7,781 nucleotides of DNA from Bryobacteraceae bacterium (GTDB lineage Bacteria > Acidobacteriota > Terriglobia > Bryobacterales > Bryobacteraceae): assembly GCA_030044325.1 (NCBI GenBank), contig JASHWA010000548.1:1-7781 (forward strand), written 5' to 3'. The notes beneath the pieces were generated by a model that was given only the letters and a program-made list of their open reading frames with translations, ran no database searches and was not told where the DNA came from. Position numbers and translations under genes: made by a program. This document shows positions 1-6,170 of this stretch, in pieces. How positions within the stretch are numbered: position 1 is the stretch's first letter; the number at the start of each line of letters is the position of its first letter.

Positions 1-2
1 TT

Positions 3-182
3 GCGATCCTCTCGCGTAGTGAACCGCCTGAATTTGTCGGACAGATTGTGGGATTTTCCGCCATCATTTCAGTGATTATTCCTACACTGTATCTTGAGGG
101 GAGCACAGGAGTTTGGTGGCTTTATCCCCTCCCAATGCAGATCGGCCGGTGGTTGTTGATGTCGCTCGGAGTTCGGAACTGA
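3..182 (+). CDS. possible 3' end of a membrane-protein gene (5'-truncated by window edge)
   Basis: The frame starting at base 3 is open for 59 codons to a TGA at 180-182, and no start is needed because it runs off the left edge. The peptide has a hydrophobic, membrane-segment-like stretch (around FVGQIVGFSAIISVIIPTLY, residues 11-30) and an aromatic, partly hydrophobic C-terminus ending WLLMSLGVRN. I do not recognise a family. The third codon positions are only moderately GC-rich, unlike the strongly GC3-biased genes to the right, so this could also be a chance open frame. Another frame on the same strand (from 113) is open across part of it. The hydrophobic pattern is the main argument in favour. 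Confidence 0.38.
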   Translation, partial: AILSRSEPPEFVGQIVGFSAIISVIIPTLYLEGSTGVWWLYPLPMQIGRWLLMSLGVRN

Positions 183-401
183 TTGATACCGAGCCGCTTC
201 TAGGACAGCCGAAATTCGGGGGGAAAATCGGAGAATCGAAAATCGGAGAATCGAAAATCGGGCGTTTCCGAGCCGAACCGTGCGAATGGCCAGCCGCGGA
301 TCGTCCGCATAAAGCGGAATCATGGGCGCCGCCTTCGCCAGGCCCCCCATCGCGAAATCGGCGCGAAAATCGGGGCGTCCATGCCATTTCCTATTTCTGC
401 C
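183..401. other. non-coding region with AAATCGG-type short repeats
   Basis: No convincing gene lies between the putative membrane-protein end and the terminator. The stretch holds a 15-bp tandem repeat (224-261) and further AAATCGG words at about 354-361 and 366-373, the last two inside a CGCGAAATCGG / CGCGAAAATCGGG pair (351-374). Open frames on both strands here read as low-complexity repeat translations (GESKIGESKIG on plus, FDSPIFDSPIF on minus), which is why I do not call them genes. Confidence 0.55.
224..261. repeat. 15-bp tandem repeat, about 2.5 copies
   Basis: The unit AAAATCGGAGAATCG occurs perfectly at 224-238 and 239-253, followed by a partial third copy (AAAATCGG, 254-261). It sits in the non-coding stretch downstream of the secreted-protein gene and its terminator. 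Each unit itself contains two near-copies of an (A)AATCG word. No function is evident. Confidence 0.85.
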
Positions 402-434
402 AAAAGAAAACGGGCCGGGATCGCTCCCGGCCCG
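402..434 (-). terminator. rho-independent terminator of the secreted glycine-zipper protein gene
   Basis: A perfect 10-bp stem (CGGGCCGGGA 411-420 with TCCCGGCCCG 425-434) closes a 4-base TCGC loop. On the minus strand it is followed directly by TTTTCTTTT (complement of 402-410), the classic U-tract. It begins about 30 bases past the TGA of the leftward gene ending at 465, so it fits as that gene's terminator. In the plus direction the hairpin has no T-tract after it. Confidence 0.92.
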
Positions 435-464
435 CTCATGCTCGACGCCAATGAAGAAGAGTTC

Positions 465-1496
465 TCAGCGCCTCCAGCCGAAGCGCCCGAATCCGACCAC
501 CACTCCCGATCCCCAATACGGGTAACCCCAACCCCAGTAAGGATAAGGATAACCGTACCCGTACGGGTAGGCATAAGGATAATACGCCGGCGCATAATAA
601 CCCGCTCCAGGAGTTCCGTACGGCGGGCCCGGCCGAGGACGCAGAGCCGGCGCCGGCTGCGTGTTGTACTCGCCGGGTTGCACGAAGCGAAACGCCTGCG
701 GAGCGCGCTCGGTCGAAACGGTCACCGGCTGCTCGATTCGGAACGTCAGCACGGTTTCAGGAGGGATAATCGTTGGCGCGCCGCGCGTCAGCAGAACGCC
801 CAGGATTCCCACGGCCGCGCCTGCACCTGCGCCGATCGCCGCGCCTCTGCCCCAGTCCGCCGCGGCTCCCACCGCCGCGCCAAGAGCGGTGGTTCCGCCG
901 ATGGCGAAAGCATCGCGTCCAACCGACGTCGGGCCGTTGCGGCTGACAAGCGAGGTTTGCACGGGAACCTGGTTGCCGTCAACGATCGGAATGTCGGTGA
1001 GCTGCACACCCAGCCGGGACGTTCCCGCCACGCGGCCGGCTTTCTTGGCTTCCGTCACCTTCCCGCCCAGCGTCTGCCCGCGGTCCGCGACCACCACGCC
1101 ATCCACCACGATTGGCCGAACCAGCGTCGCCGAAAACGCGTCCCCCGCCTGGTTGCGATCCGATGACAGCACCTGGTTGATACGCACCGTCACGTAAGTG
1201 CCCGGCTTAATAGTCAACTGCGGCGGAGGCGTCTGCCCGGGCAGCGGCGCCGGCGCGTTCTGCTGATAATTCGGATCGGGCGCCTGAGCGGGCGCGGGCG
1301 TAGTCCCGTTGCCCATGCGATGCCATCCGCCATCCTGCGCGGGCGCCGGAGCCGGTGCAGGCGCTTGAGCCTGCGTCTGATCCTGCGTTTGCGGCGCCGT
1401 CTGCGCTTGTTCCGGAACCGGCGCCTGCTGCGCAAAACCGAAGCCCGCCACGGCCAGCGCGGCGCTCAAAATGAAATTCGTTCGAAGCGGTTTCAT
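465..1496 (-). CDS. secreted glycine-zipper protein with Tyr/Pro/Gly-rich tail, function unknown
   Basis: This is a 343-residue predicted exported protein. The start is placed at the ATG at 1496 because it gives a clean signal peptide (MKPLRTNFILSAALAVAGF, cleavage likely after FGFA, residue 22) and has GAAGAAGGA just upstream (1501-1509, 4-base spacing); the frame stays open upstream to 1571. Residues 23-93 are a low-complexity Gln/Ala/Pro linker. Residues about 94-260 form the conserved core: a beta-rich part beginning LTIKPGTYVTVRINQVLSS, a glycine-zipper-like stretch at about 200-236 (GAAVGAAADWGRGAAIGAGA) and a closing IIPPETVLTFRIEQPVTV segment. I recall this layout from many uncharacterised acidobacterial envelope proteins. 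Residues about 299-328 are extremely rich in Tyr, Pro, Gly and Trp. Glycine zippers often mediate helix packing in membranes, so an envelope location is inferred. The enzymatic or structural role is unknown. A strong terminator follows the stop. Confidence 0.88.
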   Translation of the reverse strand: MKPLRTNFILSAALAVAGFGFAQQAPVPEQAQTAPQTQDQTQAQAPAPAPAPAQDGGWHRMGNGTTPAPAQAPDPNYQQNAPAPLPGQTPPPQLTIKPGTYVTVRINQVLSSDRNQAGDAFSATLVRPIVVDGVVVADRGQTLGGKVTEAKKAGRVAGTSRLGVQLTDIPIVDGNQVPVQTSLVSRNGPTSVGRDAFAIGGTTALGAAVGAAADWGRGAAIGAGAGAAVGILGVLLTRGAPTIIPPETVLTFRIEQPVTVSTERAPQAFRFVQPGEYNTQPAPALRPRPGPPYGTPGAGYYAPAYYPYAYPYGYGYPYPYWGWGYPYWGSGVVVGFGRFGWRR

Positions 1497-1631
1497 GATG
1501 TCCTTCTTCACACCTTCACGACGGTCATCATGTAGCATCCGTTTCACCACTCCTAAACTGCTGATTCCCAAGCTAAAACTGTCGATTCTCGTGGCTCAAA
1601 TGCACCGCCTTGGTGCTTTTCAGCCAGACAA
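1497..1631 (-). promoter_or_regulatory. 135-bp intergenic region, presumed promoter region of the secreted protein
   Basis: This gap separates the stop of the small basic protein gene from the ATG of the secreted protein gene, both leftward. It holds the ribosome binding site GAAGAAGGA (1501-1509, minus strand) and a weak hairpin at 1602-1616. Together with that hairpin, its size suggests the secreted protein is transcribed separately. I found no -10/-35 pair that I would defend. Confidence 0.4.
1598..1620 (-). terminator. weak candidate terminator after the small basic protein gene
   Basis: GCACC (1602-1606) and GGTGC (1612-1616) form a 5-bp stem with a 5-base loop, flanked by AAA (1598-1600) and TTTT (1617-1620), so the A and T flanks could extend the stem past one mismatch. 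It lies 12 bases past the TAG of the leftward gene ending at 1632. The stem is short and the minus-strand T-run is only three bases, so efficiency would be low. Confidence 0.3.
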
Positions 1632-1889
1632 CTATTTCGCCTTTTGCTTGCGCCGTGCCGCCCAGAACGCTTTCATTCGCTCAGATTGCGCTTTTCGCTC
1701 GGCTGCCGACATCGGCCGTCGCTTGCGCTGCGGCTTGGCCGGTTTCTTCGCACGAGCGGCAGGTGCGGTCGAACCAGCTTTCTGCGGCCGGCTTCCAGCA
1801 CGCTTGCCCGGACCCTGTAAAGCCTCAATCGCCCGGTTCAACCGATCGCGTTCCGCGATCAAAAGTGACACGATATGTTCTGTAGGCAT
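1632..1889 (-). CDS. small basic protein, ER-rich helix plus WAxRRK tail, function unknown
   Basis: This small, highly basic protein has 85 residues from the ATG at 1889. The N-terminal part (HIVSLLIAERDRLNRAIEAL) looks like an amphipathic helix or short coiled coil. The middle is an Ala/Lys/Arg/Pro linker (KRAGSRPQKAGS, then ARAKKPAKPQRKRRP), and the C-terminus is a second helix-like block, MSAAERKAQSERMKAFWAAR, ending RKQKAK. Short proteins of this build are common and uncharacterised in Acidobacteriota as I recall them. The charge and the SERMKxFWAxRR block suggest nucleic-acid binding, but that is inference. The start is uncertain: the frame also opens with a TTG at 1925 (97 residues), which has AGGGG 8 bases upstream and begins 3 bases after the deaminase stop, whereas the ATG has no visible ribosome binding site. 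I prefer the ATG because the recognisable helix begins right after it. It is probably co-transcribed with the deaminase gene. Confidence 0.75.
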   Translation of the reverse strand: MPTEHIVSLLIAERDRLNRAIEALQGPGKRAGSRPQKAGSTAPAARAKKPAKPQRKRRPMSAAERKAQSERMKAFWAARRKQKAK

Positions 1890-1928
1890 TGCTAAGATGC
1901 TATCACTCAGGACTGCTGACTGCAACGT

Positions 1929-2375
1929 TTAAACCCCTATATCTTCATGCCACAGTTCGGGATGCGAGTTAATGAACGCACTCATGAGTGCAATGCACTC
2001 CTCATCCTGCACTACCTCAACCAGCGTTCCCTCGCTCCGCAAATAATCCTCCGCGCCCCTAAAATTACGGTTTTCTCCTACGATCACGCGCGGAATTTTA
2101 TATAAAACGATCGCTCCCGCGCACATCGGACAGGGCGAAAGCGTCGTATACATAGTACTTTCGCGATAAACGCTCGCCGCAAGCCGGCCGGCATTGCGCA
2201 GACAGTTCATTTCGCCATGATCGATGGGACTCCCTGTCTGCACGCGGCAATTATGGCCTTCCCCGATCGTCTTTCCGTGATTCACCAGCACTGCGCCGAT
2301 GGGAATCCCGCCCTCTTTCAAGCTTTTGCGCGCCTGCGCGATCGCCGCCGAAAGAAACGCATCCCGATTGGTCAT
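1929..2375 (-). CDS. cytosine deaminase, fungal FCY1-like zinc enzyme
   Basis: This 148-residue protein of the cytidine/deoxycytidylate deaminase fold is predicted to convert cytosine to uracil and ammonia in pyrimidine salvage, in the cytoplasm. The zinc and catalytic motifs are complete: HGE (His53, Glu55) and PCPMC (Cys82, Cys85), with Glu55 as the proton shuttle. The sequence follows yeast cytosine deaminase closely from memory: EGGIPIG, GHN (Asn42), YTTLSPC, IPRVIVGEN, Phe105, and the C-terminal Trp142 and EDIG (Asp145) that close over the base in the yeast enzyme. The length is close to the 158 residues of the yeast protein. These C-terminal residues argue against TadA (tRNA adenosine deaminase) and against a plain guanine deaminase. 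It is unrelated to E. coli CodA, which is an amidohydrolase. The ATG at 2375 has no strong ribosome binding site. The stop lies 3 bases before a possible TTG start of the next gene, so coupling is likely. Confidence 0.93.
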   Translation of the reverse strand: MTNRDAFLSAAIAQARKSLKEGGIPIGAVLVNHGKTIGEGHNCRVQTGSPIDHGEMNCLRNAGRLAASVYRESTMYTTLSPCPMCAGAIVLYKIPRVIVGENRNFRGAEDYLRSEGTLVEVVQDEECIALMSAFINSHPELWHEDIGV

Positions 2376-2487
2376 AATTCATTTTCATTGTCGCGCGCCG
2401 CGTCCCAGATGCGGACACAGGTTGGCCTCCTCGATCGTGAGCTTTCTATCGATTGGAAGAGGCAGCCGAGTTGCTTCTGGCTCGGGT
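2376..2487. promoter_or_regulatory. divergent intergenic region between deaminase and ADOP permease
   Basis: These 112 bases must carry the 5' signals of two divergent genes if both starts are right. On the plus strand TTGGCC (2422-2427), 17 bases, then TCTATC (2445-2450) is a weak sigma-70-like arrangement about 38 bases before the permease ATG. On the minus side the 15 bases before the deaminase ATG are A/T-rich. No operator-like palindrome stands out. Confidence 0.3.
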
Positions 2488-4950
2488 ATGCAATCGCTGT
2501 GGAAGGATTTCCGCTACGCCGCCCGCGTACTGGGGAAATCCCCCGGATTTTCGATCGTCGTGATCCTGTCGCTCGCGCTCGCCATCGGCGCCAACACGGC
2601 GATCTTTTCGATGTTCAACGCGTTCCTGTTGCGGCCGCTGCCCGTCGACCACCCGGGGAGTCTGATCGCCATCTACGGCCTTGCGCCCAATGCCGGCCCG
2701 AATGCTCAAAACTTTTCCTACCCGGAATGGAAGGATTTCAGCCGCGAAAACATTGGCCTCCAGGCGATCGTCGGTTCGAGCGGATTGCCCCTGAGCATCA
2801 CCGGCGGCGATAAACCCGAGCTGATCTGGGGCGAGATCGTGACCGGGAATTATTTCTCCGGATTGGGCGTCCACCCGGTGATCGGCCGCGGCTTCCTGCC
2901 CGATGAAGACCAGGCGCCCGGCGAAAAACCGGTGTGCGTCCTCAGCTACAAACTCTGGCAGCGGCGCTTTCATGGCGACCCGGATATCGCGGGCAAAACC
3001 ATTCAAATCCAGCGCCACGAATTCACCATCGTCGGCGTGGCCCCGCGCGGATTCATCGGAACGGTCTTGTTCACCTTTGTTCCCGACGTTTTCGTTCCCG
3101 TGATGATGCAACCCGCGATCGCTCCCGGCGTGGGCGACATTTTGAATGATCGCGCGAACCACTGGATGAGCGTGCGCGCGCGTCTCGAACCCGGCGTGAC
3201 CGCAAAACAGGCCGAAGCCGCCCTCAACGTGATCGCGCGCCGCCTTGGCAGCGAATATCCCCAGACTGACGGCGAGCTCACCATGCACGTTCTCCCCGGT
3301 GGAGCGCGCACGCAGCCCTGGCTGTACGCGTCCGGACTGATTCCGGCCACCACCGCGCTGACCGGCGCCGCCGTGCTGCTGGTGTTGTTGATCGCCTGCG
3401 CGAACGTCGCCAACCTGATGCTGGCGCGCGCGGCCGCGCGTACGCGGGAAATGGCGATCCGCACGGCCGTCGGCGCGACGCGCTGGAGAATCGTGCGGCA
3501 ACTGCTCGCGGAAAGCGCCCTGTTGTCCGTCGCCGGCGCGATCGTCGGGATTTTTTTCGCAGTGTGGTTCAACGACGCTTCCATGCGCTTTTATCCCGCC
3601 CTCGATTTCGACACCGTCGATCTTTCCGACACGGTGCGCGTCGATCCGCGGATGTTCGTCTTCGCCTTCGCCATTTCGATGCTTGCGACCATCATTTTCG
3701 GCCTCTTTCCGGCGATCCGCGCCGCCAGGGTCGATCAGAATGCGGCGCTGCGCGGCGAACAGCCGGGCGCCACGCGCTTCCGCGCCGGGAACGTGCTGGT
3801 GATGGTGCAGGTCGCGCTCTCCTCGATTCTCCTGGTGGGCGGCGGCCTGTTTCTGCGCAGCATGCAGTTCGCCCAAAACAGCGATCTCGGTTTCCATCGC
3901 ACCGGAATCGCGATGTTCTCCATCAATCCCGGTCTTCAGGGTTACGACGTCCAGAAAGCCGCCATTCTCGAGCGAGGGATGCTCGACCGTCTGCGTTCCA
4001 TTTCCGGCGTCGACGATGCCGCGTTCGCCTATCCGCTGCCGCTCGACGCCTACGGCGGACCCGAGTCGGTTTTTCCGGAAGGCTGGCAGCCGCGCTCCGA
4101 TCACGAGCAGAATCTCTCCGGCCACAGCCGTGTCAGCCCGCACTATTTCAACACCATGGGCACCGATATCCTCGCGGGACGCGCCATTGACGATCGCGAC
4201 ACCGCGAACTCCACGCGGGTCGCGGTGATCAACGAAATCATGGCGCGGCGTTACTGGGGATCGGCGCAAAACGCCCTCGGCCGGCGGTTTTCGTTTTCGA
4301 AGGGCGGAACTTTGTATCAGGTGGTCGGGATTGCGCGCAATGGAAAATACATCAGCTTCGGCGAACCCGCGTTTTCTTTCACCTTCACTCCCGCCGTGCA
4401 GGACCCCCCGCCGATGATCGAGGTCGTGATGCGGAGCCGCCGCGATGCCGCTTCGCTTATGCCCGCGGTGCGGGAGGAAATGAACCGTCTCGATCCTTCG
4501 CTTCCCTTATTCGGCGTCCGCGACATGCCCCAATACTTGTACCGCACGCTCTCGATTTATGAATGGGGAGCCTCCTGGCTGGGAACTTTCGCGCTGATCG
4601 CGCTGGCTCTCGCCGCGGTCGGAATTTACGGCGTGCTGCACATCGTGGTCGCGCGGCGTACGCGCGAAATCGGGATTCGCATGGCCCTTGGCGCGCGCCA
4701 GGCGCAGGTGCTGCGGATGGTGCTCGAGCGTTCGCTCGTCTGGGTCGGCGCGGGACTCGCCGCCGGAATCGCGCTCGCCTTCGCTGCCCATAATTTCACT
4801 GGCCAGTTGATCGCGGGCGTGAGCGGCGCCGATCCGTTGACCTTCGCCGCCGTGCTGCTGATTTTTCTGGCGATCGTGCTCGCCGCGTCCATCCTGCCCG
4901 CGCGCCGCGCCGCTCGTGTCGATCCGGTCATTGCACTCCGGCACGACTGA
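2488..4950 (+). CDS. ADOP-type ABC transporter permease (duplicated MacB/FtsX permease)
   Basis: This 820-residue inner-membrane protein has two MacB/FtsX-type halves fused in one chain, the architecture known as acidobacterial duplicated orphan permease (ADOP). Order: N-terminal MQSLWKDFRYAARVLGKSPG, first membrane helix (about 21-45), periplasmic MacB-like domain (about 50-280), then FtsX helices at about 287-309, 344-361 and 389-408, with the coupling segment TREMAIRTAVGATRWRIVRQ at 319-338. The second half starts with a helix at about 436-456, has a second periplasmic domain to about 690 and helices at about 697-722, 749-767 and 787-806, with the matching coupling segment TREIGIRMALGARQAQVLRM at 725-744. 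The MacB family couples ATP hydrolysis by a separate ATPase to mechanical work in the periplasm. No ATPase gene is visible nearby, and the substrate is unknown. The ATG at 2488 is chosen because ADOP proteins typically begin MQSLWxDxRYAAR; the frame is open further upstream, and no clear ribosome binding site precedes the ATG. Confidence 0.95.
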   Translation: MQSLWKDFRYAARVLGKSPGFSIVVILSLALAIGANTAIFSMFNAFLLRPLPVDHPGSLIAIYGLAPNAGPNAQNFSYPEWKDFSRENIGLQAIVGSSGLPLSITGGDKPELIWGEIVTGNYFSGLGVHPVIGRGFLPDEDQAPGEKPVCVLSYKLWQRRFHGDPDIAGKTIQIQRHEFTIVGVAPRGFIGTVLFTFVPDVFVPVMMQPAIAPGVGDILNDRANHWMSVRARLEPGVTAKQAEAALNVIARRLGSEYPQTDGELTMHVLPGGARTQPWLYASGLIPATTALTGAAVLLVLLIACANVANLMLARAAARTREMAIRTAVGATRWRIVRQLLAESALLSVAGAIVGIFFAVWFNDASMRFYPALDFDTVDLSDTVRVDPRMFVFAFAISMLATIIFGLFPAIRAARVDQNAALRGEQPGATRFRAGNVLVMVQVALSSILLVGGGLFLRSMQFAQNSDLGFHRTGIAMFSINPGLQGYDVQKAAILERGMLDRLRSISGVDDAAFAYPLPLDAYGGPESVFPEGWQPRSDHEQNLSGHSRVSPHYFNTMGTDILAGRAIDDRDTANSTRVAVINEIMARRYWGSAQNALGRRFSFSKGGTLYQVVGIARNGKYISFGEPAFSFTFTPAVQDPPPMIEVVMRSRRDAASLMPAVREEMNRLDPSLPLFGVRDMPQYLYRTLSIYEWGASWLGTFALIALALAAVGIYGVLHIVVARRTREIGIRMALGARQAQVLRMVLERSLVWVGAGLAAGIALAFAAHNFTGQLIAGVSGADPLTFAAVLLIFLAIVLAASILPARRAARVDPVIALRHD

Positions 4951-5009
4951 TGGTGGGGTGGTGACGCCTCCCTAATGCGCCGGCCCTTTTCGGCCGATCA
5001 AACCGATGG

Positions 5010-6050
5010 ATGCCCCCCGCCCGCACGCCGCGCCGCTCTGTCCTGATCCTCGCCCGATTGATCGCGCTGACCGTCGGTCTCGCTGGCGCGGAAGGAATTC
5101 TGTGGCTTGGCGGATATCCGAACTGGTGGGGGCTCGACCCGGCCTGGGGAGGCGGTGCTCCCGAATATGAACCCGACGCCAACCTGGGTTGGAAAGCGCG
5201 CCCCGGCCAGTTCACCGTCGTTTGGTCCGATCGCTCCGACATCGGCCATCCGCGCCAGGTGACCAATTGGAGCCAAGGCCGGCGCGCGACCTCCGAACAG
5301 GAACCGCCGCACGATCCGGCGAAGCCCCAGGTCCTGTTCTTCGGCGACTCCTACATCGAAGGCTACGGACTCTCCGACGGCCAGACTCTCCCCTGGATGG
5401 TCCAGAAGCGGCATCCGGAAGCACAGGTCTCCAATTTCGGCGCCGGGCTGTACGGAACCTATCAGTCGTATCTCGCCATGAAACTGCGCCTGCACGAGTC
5501 CGCTTCCGTGTACTATCTCTTCAACTCGTTCCATGAGGACCGCAACGCCGGGTCGCCGTCATTTGTCCGGGTGATGAAACGTCCGCCGCCGGGATTGTTT
5601 TTTCCCTACGTCGGATTCTCACGCGGCGAGCTTACTGAAGGAACATCCTCCGGCGAGCTCGTCTGGTCCCTCGCCCGCCGTTTCCGGGTCGCCGCGCTGG
5701 CTGATGATTACACGTTGATCCTGAAGTCATATGCGCGCGTACGGGCGAAACGGCAATCTACCGAGGCGCTGCTGGTCAAGATGAATGCAGTGGTGCGTTC
5801 CGCCTCCGGCAAATTCACGGTGTTGCTGTTCGACCTGACCGACCAGGAACGCCAGGATTATCGCGCGTTTCTCGATTCCCAACACATTCGCTACATCGAT
5901 TGCGACTGGCCGGAGCGAAAGGATCCCAAACTGCGGCTCCCGGATGGTCAACATCCCGCCGCGGAGTTGAACGCGTTCCTTGCCGAGCGGATCGAGCCGC
6001 TAACCGAAATCCAGTCCGCATCCGCTTCACACCAGCGCCGGAATCGGTAA
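5010..6050 (+). CDS. membrane-anchored SGNH/GDSL hydrolase-like protein
   Basis: This 346-residue protein has an uncleaved-looking N-terminal membrane anchor after basic residues (RRSVLILARLIALTVGLAGA, residues 8-27), so the catalytic domain probably faces the periplasm. The SGNH blocks are recognisable: block I VLFFGDSYIEGYG with Ser114, block II NFGAGLYGTYQS with Gly144, block III YYLFNSFHEDRN with Asn172, and the final D-x-x-H as DGQHP with Asp312 and His315. SGNH hydrolases act as esterases, lipases or acetyl-transfer/deacetylation enzymes on lipids and polysaccharides. Here the substrate cannot be read from the sequence, although anchored members often modify cell-surface glycans. It starts 59 bases after the ADOP permease in the same direction with no terminator between, so co-transcription is possible. 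The ATG at 5010 lacks an evident ribosome binding site; another ATG 4 bases upstream is out of frame. Confidence 0.85.
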   Translation: MPPARTPRRSVLILARLIALTVGLAGAEGILWLGGYPNWWGLDPAWGGGAPEYEPDANLGWKARPGQFTVVWSDRSDIGHPRQVTNWSQGRRATSEQEPPHDPAKPQVLFFGDSYIEGYGLSDGQTLPWMVQKRHPEAQVSNFGAGLYGTYQSYLAMKLRLHESASVYYLFNSFHEDRNAGSPSFVRVMKRPPPGLFFPYVGFSRGELTEGTSSGELVWSLARRFRVAALADDYTLILKSYARVRAKRQSTEALLVKMNAVVRSASGKFTVLLFDLTDQERQDYRAFLDSQHIRYIDCDWPERKDPKLRLPDGQHPAAELNAFLAERIEPLTEIQSASASHQRRNR

Positions 6051-6077
6051 AGCTTGGCCTCGCGTTTAGAGCGCCAC

Positions 6078-6097
6078 ATTCACGCTCATTCACGTTC
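6078..6097. repeat. 10-bp imperfect tandem repeat
   Basis: ATTCACGCTC (6078-6087) is followed directly by ATTCACGTTC (6088-6097), matching at 9 of 10 bases. The second copy runs into the 12-bp palindrome CGTTCATGAACG (6093-6104). Two copies this short may be chance. Confidence 0.5.
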
Positions 6098-6104
6098 ATG
6101 AACG
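6093..6104. repeat. 12-bp palindrome CGTTCATGAACG
   Basis: This is a perfect dyad with the core TTCATGAA, shared with the 14-bp palindrome at 6157-6170. The two centres are 65 bases apart. Both lie between the 3' ends of convergent genes, so an operator for either flanking gene is not obvious. Confidence 0.6.
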
Positions 6105-6134
6105 GCCAAGACTCGCCCGTCTCCAGATAGCGAG

Positions 6135-6154
6135 CCGCGGCAGCCATGCCGCGG
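6135..6154. terminator. GC-rich hairpin between convergent genes, possible terminator
   Basis: CCGCGGCA (6135-6142) pairs perfectly with TGCCGCGG (6147-6154) around a 4-base GCCA loop. It lies 85 bases past the SGNH gene and 52 bases past the stop of the opposing TIM-barrel gene. There is no immediate T-tract on either side; on the plus strand AT-rich sequence ending in TTTT follows at 6156-6171. It could act as a bidirectional terminator or an mRNA 3' stabiliser. Confidence 0.4.
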
Positions 6155-6156
6155 GT

Positions 6157-6170
6157 AAATTCATGAATTT
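6157..6170. repeat. 14-bp palindrome AAATTCATGAATTT
   Basis: This perfect AT-rich dyad lies immediately downstream (plus strand) of the GC-rich hairpin. It shares the core TTCATGAA with the palindrome at 6093-6104. It could be a protein-binding dyad or part of a compound terminator. Confidence 0.6.

Noticed and set aside
113..454. 113-residue plus-strand frame preceded by AGGAG
   Set aside because: AGGAG (107-111) abuts the TTG/GTG starts too closely, the product includes the 15-bp repeat translation, and the frame runs straight through the terminator hairpin at 402-434.
556..569. 14-bp perfect palindrome TACCCGTACGGGTA
   Set aside because: It lies inside the Tyr/Pro/Gly-rich coding tail, where repeated TAC/CCG/GGG-type codons make such symmetry likely by chance.
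1929..2375. TadA (tRNA adenosine deaminase) assignment for the deaminase gene
   Set aside because: The HGE motif, the conserved Trp142 and the C-terminal EDIG match cytosine deaminase, and the tRNA-binding features I associate with TadA are not visible.
2446..4269. 607-residue open frame on the minus strand opposite the permease
   Set aside because: It lies wholly antisense to the clear ADOP gene, and its translation is rich in His/Arg/Asp/Gly with no domain-like pattern, as expected for a GC3-rich shadow.
4981..4996. 5-bp hairpin CGGCC/GGCCG between the permease and SGNH genes
   Set aside because: The stem is short, no T-tract follows it, and it lies right before the SGNH start. It is not convincing as a terminator.
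5815..6147. 110-residue minus-strand frame crossing the convergent intergenic region
   Set aside because: More than two thirds overlaps the SGNH coding region, which has recognisable catalytic motifs up to His315. I see no family resemblance in the minus-strand product.
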